Shown here: piece after piece, positions 31,135 to 39,003 of the stretch | Numbering within the stretch: position 1 is the first letter of the stretch | Layout: each line of letters opens with the position of its first letter | Origin: Candidatus Phelpsiimicrobium noxiivivens | Lineage (GTDB): Bacteria > Omnitrophota > Gorgyraeia > Velamenicoccales > Velamenicoccaceae | Length of the DNA stretch: 64,000 nt | NCBI GenBank assembly: GCA_001873995.1 | Contig: MNVR01000011.1 | Span: 1-64,000, forward strand | Direction: 5' to 3' | Translations under genes and position numbers: made by a program | Notes under the pieces: model-generated | Told to the model about the DNA's origin: nothing | Seen by the model: the letters and a program-made list of their open reading frames with translations, nothing else | Database searches by the model: none

Positions 31135-32244
31135 TTGACTAATATTTTGGAGACGCCCTATTACTTGATCGACGAGCGCAAGCTATTAAAGAACCTGAAA
31201 ATAGTAAAATATATCAGGGAACGCTCGGGCGCGAGATCCGTATTAGCGCTTAAGTGCTTTAGCGCCTGGAGCGTTTTTGATCTGATGAAAAAATATATGG
31301 ATGGGACAACTGCCAGCTCACCTTATGAAGCCCGCCTGGGATATGAAAAATTTGGCAAAGAAGTTCACGCCTATTCTGTAGCTTATTCGAAAGAAGATAT
31401 AAAAGAAGTCAGCCTTTACGCTGATAAGATAATTTTTAATTCTATATCGCAATTGAAAAGGTTCGCTCCTTCTACCCGCTCTGCTGAATTGGGTTTAAGG
31501 CTTAATCCTCAGGTCAGCTTCTCTTATTTTGACCTGGCAGATCCCGCCCGTAAATTTTCCAGGCTTGGAGTGGTTGGTATCGGCGCCCTTTCAAAAGCGC
31601 TTCCTTTGATCAGCGGCGTTATGTTCCACTTTAATTGTGAAAATGACGACCTGAATAATTTTTCATCCAATCTTGATCATATCAGCCGCGTCTATGGCAG
31701 TGTCCTTGAACGCCTGGATTGGGTAAGCCTGGGAGGAGGCATATATTTCACCAGGACAGGTTTCCCGGTTGAAAAGTTTTGTAAAAAAATAAAAGAATTC
31801 TCAGATCGTTTTAATGTGCAGGTTTATTTAGAACCCGGAGAAAGCGTTATCACCGACTCCGCTGAATTAGTCACCAGAGTCCTTGATATTGTTCATAACC
31901 GGATAAATATCGCTGTTGTTGACGCTTCTACCGAGGCCCACATGCTGGATCTATTGATATATCGTCAGAGCGCGAAAATGAAAAATACCTCTAACGGGAG
32001 GTTTAGATACATGGTCGCCGGGCGTTCTTGTTTAGCCGGTGATATATTTGGCACCTATAATTTCATATCGCGCCTGAAGGTAGGAGGCGTGATCAAATTC
32101 ACGGACGCCGCTGGTTACACGATGGTCAAAAAAAATTGGTTCAACGGGCTTAAAATGCCTTCTATAGTAGTCAAAAGGCTTAATGGGCGCGTTGAGTTGG
32201 CGCGCAGGTTTGCATATAGAGATTTTAAAGGCAGTTTATCATGA
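31135..32244 (+). CDS. nspC: Carboxynorspermidine/carboxyspermidine decarboxylase
   Basis: A 369-residue PLP enzyme of the alanine-racemase-fold decarboxylase group. PLP Lys40 is in LALKCFSAW. Other motifs are TTASSPYEARLGYEKFGKEVHAYSVAYS, VSLGGGIYFT and LEPGESVIT. Start is TTG 31135, since GGGGGG lies 10 nt before and the N terminus ETPYYLIDE matches the family; no ATG is near. It decarboxylates carboxyspermidine or carboxynorspermidine made by the next gene, yielding (nor)spermidine. 4-bp overlap with the dehydrogenase. Confidence 0.92.
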   Translation: MTNILETPYYLIDERKLLKNLKIVKYIRERSGARSVLALKCFSAWSVFDLMKKYMDGTTASSPYEARLGYEKFGKEVHAYSVAYSKEDIKEVSLYADKIIFNSISQLKRFAPSTRSAELGLRLNPQVSFSYFDLADPARKFSRLGVVGIGALSKALPLISGVMFHFNCENDDLNNFSSNLDHISRVYGSVLERLDWVSLGGGIYFTRTGFPVEKFCKKIKEFSDRFNVQVYLEPGESVITDSAELVTRVLDIVHNRINIAVVDASTEAHMLDLLIYRQSAKMKNTSNGRFRYMVAGRSCLAGDIFGTYNFISRLKVGGVIKFTDAAGYTMVKKNWFNGLKMPSIVVKRLNGRVELARRFAYRDFKGSLS

Positions 32245-33482
32245 TCAATATGAAAAAAAATGTATTGATAGTAGGGGCCGGAGGCGTTGCCCACGTAGCT
32301 TTACATAAATGCGCGCAAAATAACGATATCTTGGGAGATATTTGCATAGCCTCCAGGACTCTCTCTAAGTGCGATGCCGCCATTGAGAGCGTTAAAAGAA
32401 AAGGCAGCATCAAAGATAAGACTAAAAAGATATATTCAAGGCAGATCGACTGTTTTGATGTTTCCGCCACCGTAAAACTTATCAAGGAAACAAATTCGCT
32501 TATAGTAGTGAATTTAGCGCAGGCGTATGTAAATATGTCGCTGCTTGAGGCTTGTATCCAGGCAGGTGTTGCTTATTTAGATACTGCTATTCATGAGGAT
32601 CCCGGCAAGGTCTGTGAAGATCCGCCCTGGTACGCGAACTACGAATGGAAGCGCAAAGGCCGTTGCAAAGAGAAGGGTATTACAGCGATTTTAGGAGCTG
32701 GATTTGATCCGGGCGTTGTCAATGCCTATTGCGCGTTAGCCGTAAAACATTATTTTGACAAAATTGATACTATAGACATATTGGACGTTAATGCAGGCAG
32801 CCACGGCAAATATTTTGCCACGAATTTTGACCCTGAAATAAATTTCAGGGAATTTAAGAAGGTGTGGGCCTGGATAGGCCGCAAGTGGGTGATGGAGAAA
32901 ATGCACTCCGTTAAGTTGTCCTATGATTTTCCGGTAGTCGGCCCTATGACTGTGTATTTAAACGGGCATGACGAGCTGCACTCTTTGTCTAAAAATATAG
33001 ATGCTGATAGCATTCGTTTCTGGATGGGTTTCAGCGACCACTATATCAATGTATTTACCGTGCTGACTAACTTAGGCCTGACTTCTGAAAAACCCGTTAA
33101 AACAGCTGAGGGTGTTGAGGTCGTGCCCCTGAAAGTCCTGAAAGCCCTTTTGCCTGATCCTTTGTCGTTAGCGCCTAACTATACAGGAAAGACTTGTATA
33201 GGAAATTTTATCAAAGGGGTCAAAGACGGAAAATATAAAGAGATGTTTATTTACAACATCTGCAATCATAAGGAGTGTTTTAGGGAAGTAGAGTCGCAGG
33301 CTATTTCTTATACAGCAGGCGTCCCGGCCATTGCCGCGGCTATACTTATCGCCAAGGGAGCCTGGGACGTTAAAACCATGGTGAACGTTGAAGAGCTGGA
33401 CCCTGACCCTTTTATTGAATTGCTGGGTTCCATGGGCCTGTCAACAGAGATCCAGGAAAATCCATCGCCTCTGAAATTTTAA
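32241..33482 (+). CDS. Carboxynorspermidine/carboxyspermidine dehydrogenase
   Basis: A 413-residue member of the saccharopine dehydrogenase superfamily with an N-terminal Rossmann GAGGVAHVALHKCAQ (residues 10-24). The catalytic domain has ILGAGFDPGVVNAYCALA and NFDPEINFREF. It reductively condenses putrescine (or diaminopropane) with aspartate semialdehyde using NADPH. Start ATG 32241 or 32250. Coupled to nspC, it completes the AdoMet-independent (nor)spermidine route, so the cell does not need decarboxylated AdoMet for spermidine. Confidence 0.9.
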   Translation: MINMKKNVLIVGAGGVAHVALHKCAQNNDILGDICIASRTLSKCDAAIESVKRKGSIKDKTKKIYSRQIDCFDVSATVKLIKETNSLIVVNLAQAYVNMSLLEACIQAGVAYLDTAIHEDPGKVCEDPPWYANYEWKRKGRCKEKGITAILGAGFDPGVVNAYCALAVKHYFDKIDTIDILDVNAGSHGKYFATNFDPEINFREFKKVWAWIGRKWVMEKMHSVKLSYDFPVVGPMTVYLNGHDELHSLSKNIDADSIRFWMGFSDHYINVFTVLTNLGLTSEKPVKTAEGVEVVPLKVLKALLPDPLSLAPNYTGKTCIGNFIKGVKDGKYKEMFIYNICNHKECFREVESQAISYTAGVPAIAAAILIAKGAWDVKTMVNVEELDPDPFIELLGSMGLSTEIQENPSPLKF

Positions 33483-33490
33483 AAAATTTA

Positions 33491-33519
33491 TTGACTCAGA
33501 ATTTAAAATCATATAGTAT
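33491..33519 (+). promoter_or_regulatory. Promoter of AdoMetDC-like gene, twin of the nspC promoter
   Basis: TTGACT (33491-33496), 17-nt spacer, TAGTAT (33514-33519). Same spacing and near-identical spacer/downstream sequence as 31058-31086 (AGAA-N4-AAATCATATA and CATCCGATA), so the two units are likely co-regulated. Confidence 0.82.
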
Positions 33520-33539
33520 ATCATCCGATATCATAAATA

Positions 33540-33583
33540 GACTCACATAGAGCGGGTTGAAAAGGCCCAAAAATATGTGGGTC
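33540..33583 (+). promoter_or_regulatory. Leader hairpin upstream of AdoMetDC-like gene
   Basis: GACTCACATA (33540-33549) pairs with TATGTGGGTC (33574-33583) with one G-U, enclosing a GGG/CCC mini-stem. It lies in the ~90-nt leader, followed by GGGAGG (33601-33606) and ATG 33617. No known riboswitch consensus recognised. Confidence 0.45.
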
Positions 33584-33616
33584 TTTCGTCTTTAGGCAAA
33601 GGGAGGTAAAAAAAGG

Positions 33617-33988
33617 ATGCAAAGCAAGCTTGATGGAAGTTTTGGTTTGGAAGTGGTCATGGATCTATACGAGTGCGATCCTAAGGTCATCCGTTCCGTA
33701 AAAAAGTTGGCTGAATATGTTACAAAGCTTTGTAAACTTTTAAAGATGAAGAAGTTCGGCAAGACACAGTTGCCGCATTTTGGTTATAATGAAGCTCATA
33801 CCGCTGGTTTTTCTATGCTTCAGTTTATTGAGACGAGTTCTATCACGGGCCATTTTTCGGAGTTGTGGAACTCTGCTTATATCAATGTATTTTCATGCAG
33901 AGATTTTGACACAAAAAAGGCTATTGAATTTACTGTAGGCTTTTTTAAAGCCAAGCGTGTCAACAGGCATGTTTTTGCCAGGAAATAG
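33617..33988 (+). CDS. AdoMet decarboxylase-like pyruvoyl enzyme, possibly an arginine/ornithine decarboxylase
   Basis: A 123-residue SpeD/SpeH-type proenzyme. Family features: the cleavage region FIETSSITGHFSE (residues 70-82) aligns with the ESHxxxHTWPE of AdoMetDC, giving Ser74 or Ser75 as the pyruvoyl donor and His79 as processing base; INVFSCRDFD (89-98) gives catalytic Cys94. The HTWPE and ESH segments are altered, so AdoMet may not be the substrate. In published work AdoMetDC homologues have become pyruvoyl ornithine or arginine decarboxylases. Sitting beside a carboxyspermidine pathway that needs putrescine, this gene is a good candidate for that role. Confidence 0.78.
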   Translation: MQSKLDGSFGLEVVMDLYECDPKVIRSVKKLAEYVTKLCKLLKMKKFGKTQLPHFGYNEAHTAGFSMLQFIETSSITGHFSELWNSAYINVFSCRDFDTKKAIEFTVGFFKAKRVNRHVFARK

Positions 33989-34014
33989 CTCCTTCCCCAT
34001 AGCTGCAATTGCAA

Positions 34015-34043
34015 TTGACACCGTCTGAGCGCTCAGATATAAT
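34015..34043 (+). promoter_or_regulatory. Consensus promoter of lysS with palindromic spacer
   Basis: TTGACA (34015-34020), exactly 17 nt and TATAAT (34038-34043): both boxes are perfect. The spacer contains TCTGAGCGCTCAGA (34024-34037), a 14-bp perfect palindrome abutting the -10 box, placed like a repressor operator. Confidence 0.88.
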
Positions 34044-34045
34044 AA

Positions 34046-34280
34046 GGGCCAATACTTTTCATACCGCTTTGATAGAAACTGTGGGATGCCCGAAGACGAG
34101 TATGGGTTTTTATAGTGTTTTTTTGATTAGCGCCGGGCGCTAGTCTATATCTGGCCCATATCTGAATTTGGCCAGTGTTCGCCCAGCGGCGAAATTGCGC
34201 TGGTGTTGCGCCGCACATAGCGGCGCACTTGCCGATCCAATACGGCAAGGTGTGTCTTCTACACAATGTGAGGTTTTGTC
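34046..34280 (+). ncRNA. Structured ~230-nt leader upstream of lysS
   Basis: Gene-free leader rich in perfect stems: AGCGCC-G-GGCGCT (34129-34141), TTCGCC-CAGC-GGCGAA (34178-34193), TGCGCCGC/GCGGCGCA (34207-34214, 34220-34227) and CTTGCCG/CGGCAAG (34228-34234, 34243-34249). GGGCCA (34046-34051) can pair with TGGCCC (34152-34157), while CTGGCC (34151-34156) can instead pair with GGCCAG (34170-34175), giving two exclusive folds. It may be an attenuating leader or an independent small RNA. It does not fit a lysine riboswitch or T-box as I know them. Confidence 0.5.
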
Positions 34281-35723
34281 ATGGAATTAAATGATATAAT
34301 TCAGCAGAGGATAGATAAACTAAGATCTTTCAAAGAAGCTGGTTTTGATCCTTACGGTAAAAAATTTGATAAGACGAGCTCTATCAAGGAGTTATTGTCT
34401 TTTTTCAAGGAAAATGAAAAAGTGGTCTTGGCAGGCCGCTTAATGGCTAAAAGAAAGCACGGTAAGGTATGTTTTGCTGACCTTCGTGACCAGGAAGCCA
34501 GGCTGCAGCTTTACGTCAGAAAAGATGACCCTTTGACAGAAACGGATTTTGAGCTTTTTAATAAGCTTGATATAGGAGATATCGTAGGCGTTGAGGGTGA
34601 GACTTTTAAGACGCATACCGGAGAACCTACGCTTAAAGTGGCGCGCTTTACGCTTCTTTCTAAATCCCTAAGGCCGTTACCTGAGAAATGGCATGGCTTA
34701 AAAGATATTCAGATACGCTATCGTCAGAGATATATTGACCTCATAGCAAGCCCAGAGGTAAGAGAGATATTTATCGCGCGTTCTAAGATAATCAGCGCGA
34801 TCCGCGATTTTCTTAATAAAAAGGGTTTTCTGGAAGTAGAGACGCCCATGATGCATACGATACCAGGAGGAGCCGCGGGAAGGCCGTTTAAGACGCATCA
34901 CAATGAATATGCTATGCAGCTTTATCTGCGCATAGCGCCTGAGCTGTATCTCAAACGCCTTATAGTAGGCGGTTTTGAAAAGATATATGAGATAAACCGT
35001 AGTTTTAGGAATGAAGGCGTTTCAACAAGGCATAATCCTGAATTCACTATGTTGGAATTGTACGCGGCTTATTGTGACTATGAAGACATGATGAAGATGA
35101 CTGAGGATATTTTTGCTCATGTGGCACAGGCTGTATTAGGCAAACTTGAGATAGAATATCAGGGGCAAAAAATAAACTTAACTCCGCCATGGCCTAGGCG
35201 CTCATTCGCGCGGGCCGTTAAAGAGAACTTCGGTATTGAGCCGCAGGACGAGGCGCGCGTTATGATAGAAAAACTGAAAAAGAAAGGGCGCCCTGTTGAA
35301 GATCGCCTCACAAGGTCTCAGATCGTGAAGTTAGTTGAGGAGATATTGACGCAAGACGCTCCTACGCAGCCTGTGTTTTTCACGGAATACTTTAGCGTCC
35401 TGTGCCCTTTGGCTAAGAACAAGAAAGAAGATCCTCTCATATCCGATAGGTTTGAATTGTATGTGGCAGGTATGGAAGTCGCTAACGCTTATTCTGAGTT
35501 AAATGACCCTATTGAACAAAAGCTCCGGCTTCAAGAAGAGATAAAAGACGATGTCGCGGATGGCAGATGCCTTGATGAAGATTTTGTTGAAGCGTTGGAA
35601 TACGGTATGCCGCCTACAGGCGGCTTAGGCATAGGCATTGACCGCTTATGCATGCTTTTATTAGATCAGGCCTCTATAAGGGATGTTATCCTATTTCCGC
35701 TTCTTCGTCCGGACAAAACATGA
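34281..35723 (+). CDS. lysS: Lysyl-tRNA synthetase, class II
   Basis: A 480-residue class II LysRS. N-terminal OB-fold anticodon domain (about 50-150, VVLAGRLMAKRKHGKVCFADLRD), class II motif 2 FRNEGVSTRHNPEFTMLE (near 245) and motif 3 GLGIGIDRLCMLL (near 455). Lys-specific YLRIAPELYLKRLIVGG is present. It charges tRNA-Lys with lysine. Transcribed from the consensus promoter at 34015 with a long structured leader. Overlaps lolC by 4 bp, so it is joined with a lipoprotein export operon. Confidence 0.95.
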   Translation: MELNDIIQQRIDKLRSFKEAGFDPYGKKFDKTSSIKELLSFFKENEKVVLAGRLMAKRKHGKVCFADLRDQEARLQLYVRKDDPLTETDFELFNKLDIGDIVGVEGETFKTHTGEPTLKVARFTLLSKSLRPLPEKWHGLKDIQIRYRQRYIDLIASPEVREIFIARSKIISAIRDFLNKKGFLEVETPMMHTIPGGAAGRPFKTHHNEYAMQLYLRIAPELYLKRLIVGGFEKIYEINRSFRNEGVSTRHNPEFTMLELYAAYCDYEDMMKMTEDIFAHVAQAVLGKLEIEYQGQKINLTPPWPRRSFARAVKENFGIEPQDEARVMIEKLKKKGRPVEDRLTRSQIVKLVEEILTQDAPTQPVFFTEYFSVLCPLAKNKKEDPLISDRFELYVAGMEVANAYSELNDPIEQKLRLQEEIKDDVADGRCLDEDFVEALEYGMPPTGGLGIGIDRLCMLLLDQASIRDVILFPLLRPDKT

Positions 35724-36901
35724 ATTTTGAGTTTTTTATAGCTAGGCGTTATTTTTTAAATTTGCAGAAAGAGCGGTTTATCTCCATAATCAGTTTGATC
35801 TCATGCCTGGGCGTCTCAATAGGTGTTATGGCGTTGATTATAGTCATAGCAGTTATGACAGGTTTTGATAATGACCTGAAAGACAAGATAATAGGCTCTA
35901 ACCCTCAGGTGATCGTTCATAGCGAAGATGGCATAGCTGATTTCGCGGCTCTTTCACGGAAGATAAAGTCAGTTAAAAAAGTAGAAGTCGTGGCTCCATA
36001 CGTCAGCGGGCAGGCCTTTCTCTATTATAAGGATAAGGTCTTAAACCTTAACATTAAAGGCATAGATCCCTCAATAGAAGAGAGTGTTACAAGAATAAAA
36101 GATTACCTTAAAGAAGGCCATCTTGTATTGCCGAGAGGCAGTGTGGTCTTAGGCCAGGAGCTGGCCTCGGTGCTTGGCATAAAAAAAGGCGATGAATGCG
36201 TCTTGTCGTCGCCTGTGTTAGGGCTTAATACGACTTATAAAGTCAGCGGTGTATTTCATACCGGCATGTATGATTATGACCTGAACTTTGCCTTTTTGAA
36301 TATTAGCGACGCGCAGGAATTTTTCGGGGTCGGGCATCTTATCACTCAGGTAGGTATTAAGCTCAAGGATCCTTATGACGCGCCCCGCGTTAAACAAGAG
36401 CTCCAGAAGATCCTGCCTGTCGGGCTGCATACCAGGACATGGATGGAGATCAACAAAAACTTTTTTGCCGCGTTAGCTCTTGAGAAACTAGCTATGTTCG
36501 TCATTCTGACGCTTATTGTATTAGTCGCCTGTTTTAATATTATCAGTACGCTTATCGTGATGGTAGTGGAAAAGACCAAGGACATAGGTATCTTAAAGGC
36601 CATAGGCACGCCTCAAAAGACTATTGGCAACATTTTTAGGTGGGGCGGTTTAATCATTGGATTAACAGGCACATTTTTTGGTATAATAAGCGGAGTTATT
36701 CTTTGCCTTTTGCTGAAGAAATACCAGTTTATTCAACTGCCCGCGGATATCTATTATATTGATAAGCTGCCGGTATCATTGAGGTGGCAGGATATTGGGC
36801 TTATCGCTGGAAGCGCTTTTTTGATCACTTTTCTAGCGACTATATATCCCGCTTTCAAGGCAGCCAGGCTTAATCCTGTAGATGCCTTAAGGTATGAATA
36901 A
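35720..36901 (+). CDS. lolC: LolC/LolE-family lipoprotein-releasing permease
   Basis: A 393-residue inner-membrane protein with start ATG 35720 (overlapping the lysS stop; the frame opens at 35648). Four TM helices: one at the N terminus (about 22-45) followed by a periplasmic MacB-like domain (45-265), then three near the C terminus with TKDIGILKAIGTPQKTI and YPAFKAARLNPVDALRYE. This is the MacB/FtsX fold of LolC/LolE. With LolD it frees lipoproteins for LolA. Only one permease gene is present here, so it may be a LolF-type homodimer. 1-bp overlap with lolD. Confidence 0.9.
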   Translation: MNFEFFIARRYFLNLQKERFISIISLISCLGVSIGVMALIIVIAVMTGFDNDLKDKIIGSNPQVIVHSEDGIADFAALSRKIKSVKKVEVVAPYVSGQAFLYYKDKVLNLNIKGIDPSIEESVTRIKDYLKEGHLVLPRGSVVLGQELASVLGIKKGDECVLSSPVLGLNTTYKVSGVFHTGMYDYDLNFAFLNISDAQEFFGVGHLITQVGIKLKDPYDAPRVKQELQKILPVGLHTRTWMEINKNFFAALALEKLAMFVILTLIVLVACFNIISTLIVMVVEKTKDIGILKAIGTPQKTIGNIFRWGGLIIGLTGTFFGIISGVILCLLLKKYQFIQLPADIYYIDKLPVSLRWQDIGLIAGSAFLITFLATIYPAFKAARLNPVDALRYE

Positions 36902-37578
36902 TGTTGAGAGCGAATAAGATCACAAAGGTATATTTTAACGGGACAAAAGAACTTTGTGTTTTAAAGGAGTCCAGCCTTCAGATCGCTAAAGGCGAATTTT
37001 TAAGTATAGTAGGGCCTTCGGGGGCCGGTAAATCAACGCTCCTGCATATTTTAAGCGGGTTGGATGATCCGACGCAAGGCAGTGTGTTCCTTGATGATTT
37101 TTGCCTTTCCAATCTTGATGATATGGAGAAGGCGATGATCAGGAATACGCGATTTGGTTTTGTATTTCAATTCTATCATCTTTTGCGCGAATTCAACGCC
37201 CTTGAGAATGTCTTAATGCCGGGGTTGTTAAAAAAAGGCATAGATATAAAGGAACTTAAAAAGAAGGCGCTTGGATTGCTTGGCGATCTGGGGTTATCCG
37301 AGAGGGTCAAGCATAGGCCATCCGAGCTTTCCGGGGGAGAACAGCAAAGGGTGGCTATAGCCAGGGCTCTTATGAATGACCCTGAGATACTTTTTTGCGA
37401 TGAGCCTACGGGCAATTTAGACCATGCATCCGGAAAGCAGATAAGCGAGATGTTGTCGCGTTTGAATCAGACAAAAAAGACGACTGTGGTGATAGTGACT
37501 CATAGCCGTGAGCTCGCTATAGGGTCGCGCCGTATTATAAATATTTTGGACGGCAGTATAACGGAGGGATCATGTTGA
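36901..37578 (+). CDS. lolD: LolD ABC transporter ATPase
   Basis: A 225-residue ABC ATPase. Walker A GPSGAGKST at residues 38-46, signature LSGGEQQRVAIARAL, Walker B ILFCDEPTGNLD and switch His in VTHSRE. The RNTRFGFVFQFYHLLREFNALENV Q-loop region is typical of LolD/MacB ATPases. It powers lipoprotein release by LolC. It overlaps ilvE by 7 bp, so the operon continues. Confidence 0.92.
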   Translation: MLRANKITKVYFNGTKELCVLKESSLQIAKGEFLSIVGPSGAGKSTLLHILSGLDDPTQGSVFLDDFCLSNLDDMEKAMIRNTRFGFVFQFYHLLREFNALENVLMPGLLKKGIDIKELKKKALGLLGDLGLSERVKHRPSELSGGEQQRVAIARALMNDPEILFCDEPTGNLDHASGKQISEMLSRLNQTKKTTVVIVTHSRELAIGSRRIINILDGSITEGSC

Positions 37579-38444
37579 TCTACATTAACAAAAGATTGGT
37601 TAAAAAAGATGAGGCGAAGGTTTCTGTGTTTGACCACGGCTTATTGTATGGCGACGGTGTATTTGAAGGCATCCGTTCTTATAATTGCCTCGTTTTTAAA
37701 TTAAAAGAACATATCAGCCGTTTATACGCCTCAGCTCACGCGATATCCCTGAAGATACCGATGACGCAGCTTGATATGGAGAAAGCCGTCATCAAGACTC
37801 TTCGGGCTAATAAATTAAAGGACGCGTATATCCGTTTGGTAGTTACCAGAGGAGAAGGCGACCTGGGCCTTGACCCAAGGAATTGCCCTCATCCGACAAT
37901 TTTTATTATTACTGACAAGATCGCGCTTTACCCGAGGGAGTTGTATAAAAAGGGCTTAAGGATCGTTACCGTGCCGACGCGCAGGAACATATCCGAGGCG
38001 CTTAATCCGCAGATCAAGTCTTTAAATTATCTCAATAATATCTTAGGTAAGATAGAGGCGATCAACGCTGGCGTGTCTGAGGCTATAATGCTGGACCAGA
38101 ACGGTTTTGTGACCGAGTGCACGGGAGATAACATTTTTATGGTCAGGGATGGGGCCCTTTTAACGCCTGCTGTTCATTCTGGTATTTTAAACGGTATCAC
38201 GCGAAGAGCGGTGTTGGGCATCGCGGGCAAAGCCGGATTGCGTCCTCAGGAGGCATCTATCACGCGCTTTGACCTTTTTAATGCTGATGAGGTTTTCTTG
38301 ACAGGTACCGCGGCTGAGATCATACCTGTTGTTCTTATGGATGGCCGCGAGATCGGCCTTGGCAGAGTGGGAGTTTATACGTTAAAACTGACAGAAGAGT
38401 TTAAAAAGCTGACTAAAAAAGAAGGCACGCGTTATGATCTGTAA
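37572..38444 (+). CDS. ilvE: Branched-chain amino acid aminotransferase (class IV)
   Basis: A 290-residue fold-type IV PLP aminotransferase. Start region GLLYGDGVFEGIRSYN, IRLVVTRGEGDLGLDPRN, then PQIKSLNYLNNILGKIEA with the PLP Lys in KSLNYL, EAIMLDQNGFVTECTGDNIFMV and the closing TGTAAEIIPV. These fit IlvE more than D-amino-acid aminotransferase, as the LNYLNN and ECTGDNIF motifs are those of IlvE. It transfers amino groups from Val, Leu or Ile to 2-oxoglutarate. It overlaps mcsA by 11 bp. Confidence 0.85.
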   Translation: MLIYINKRLVKKDEAKVSVFDHGLLYGDGVFEGIRSYNCLVFKLKEHISRLYASAHAISLKIPMTQLDMEKAVIKTLRANKLKDAYIRLVVTRGEGDLGLDPRNCPHPTIFIITDKIALYPRELYKKGLRIVTVPTRRNISEALNPQIKSLNYLNNILGKIEAINAGVSEAIMLDQNGFVTECTGDNIFMVRDGALLTPAVHSGILNGITRRAVLGIAGKAGLRPQEASITRFDLFNADEVFLTGTAAEIIPVVLMDGREIGLGRVGVYTLKLTEEFKKLTKKEGTRYDL

Positions 38445-39003
38445 TATCTGTAATAAAAATCAGGCAACAGTCCATCTGACTGAGATCGTTGATGATAAGA
38501 TGAGCGAATTGCATCTTTGCGATGATTGCGCCAGAAAAAAAAGTATGCAGATGGAACAGCAGTTTGGTCTATCAGACCTTTTGGCGGGCCTTGTGGATTA
38601 TGGTAAGCAGTTAAGCTCCGTTGATAAAGAGGCTACGGCGGCGATGCATTGCAGCGCTTGCGGCCTGACATATGAGGATTTTAGGAAAATAGGAAGGCTC
38701 GGTTGTGGAGAGTGCTATACCGCGTTTGCTAAATATCTGGGCCCTTTGTTGAAGCGCATTCATGGCGCGAACCAGCATGTCGGCAAATCGCCTAAGGGTA
38801 TTTCCGAAGCCGCCTATTCAGAAGTCCTTAAGACAAAATCCCCAACTGTTAATGAGCTGAAGGTGAGTTTGCAGCAAGCTATTGAGCGGGAAGATTTTGA
38901 AGAGGCCGCTTTGTTGCGTGACGCGATCAAGGAATCTGAATCAAAAATGAAAGAGCCGCAGAATAATAAAGAACCAGAGAAGAAAAAGAGGGCTAAACAA
39001 TGA
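38434..39003 (+). CDS. mcsA: McsA, zinc-binding activator of protein arginine kinase
   Basis: A 189-residue protein. N-terminal zinc fingers CNICNKNQ...HLCDDCARK (residues 2-31) and CSACGLTYEDFRKIGRLGCGECY (72-95) provide four CxxC pairs. The C-terminal UVR domain (about 143-172, LQQAIEREDFEEAALLRDAIK) binds partners. It activates McsB. Coupled downstream to mcsB by ATGA overlap and followed by clpC. The usual ctsR repressor is absent; ilvE occupies its place. Confidence 0.9.
   Translation: MICNICNKNQATVHLTEIVDDKMSELHLCDDCARKKSMQMEQQFGLSDLLAGLVDYGKQLSSVDKEATAAMHCSACGLTYEDFRKIGRLGCGECYTAFAKYLGPLLKRIHGANQHVGKSPKGISEAAYSEVLKTKSPTVNELKVSLQQAIEREDFEEAALLRDAIKESESKMKEPQNNKEPEKKKRAKQ

Noticed and set aside
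34046-34280. Lysine riboswitch or T-box before lysS
   Set aside because: The lysine-riboswitch consensus and the T-box specifier/antiterminator pieces are not present.
37572-38444. D-amino-acid aminotransferase instead of IlvE
   Set aside because: The LNYLNN and ECTGDNIF motifs match IlvE; D-AAT features are not stronger. Kept as IlvE with moderate confidence.
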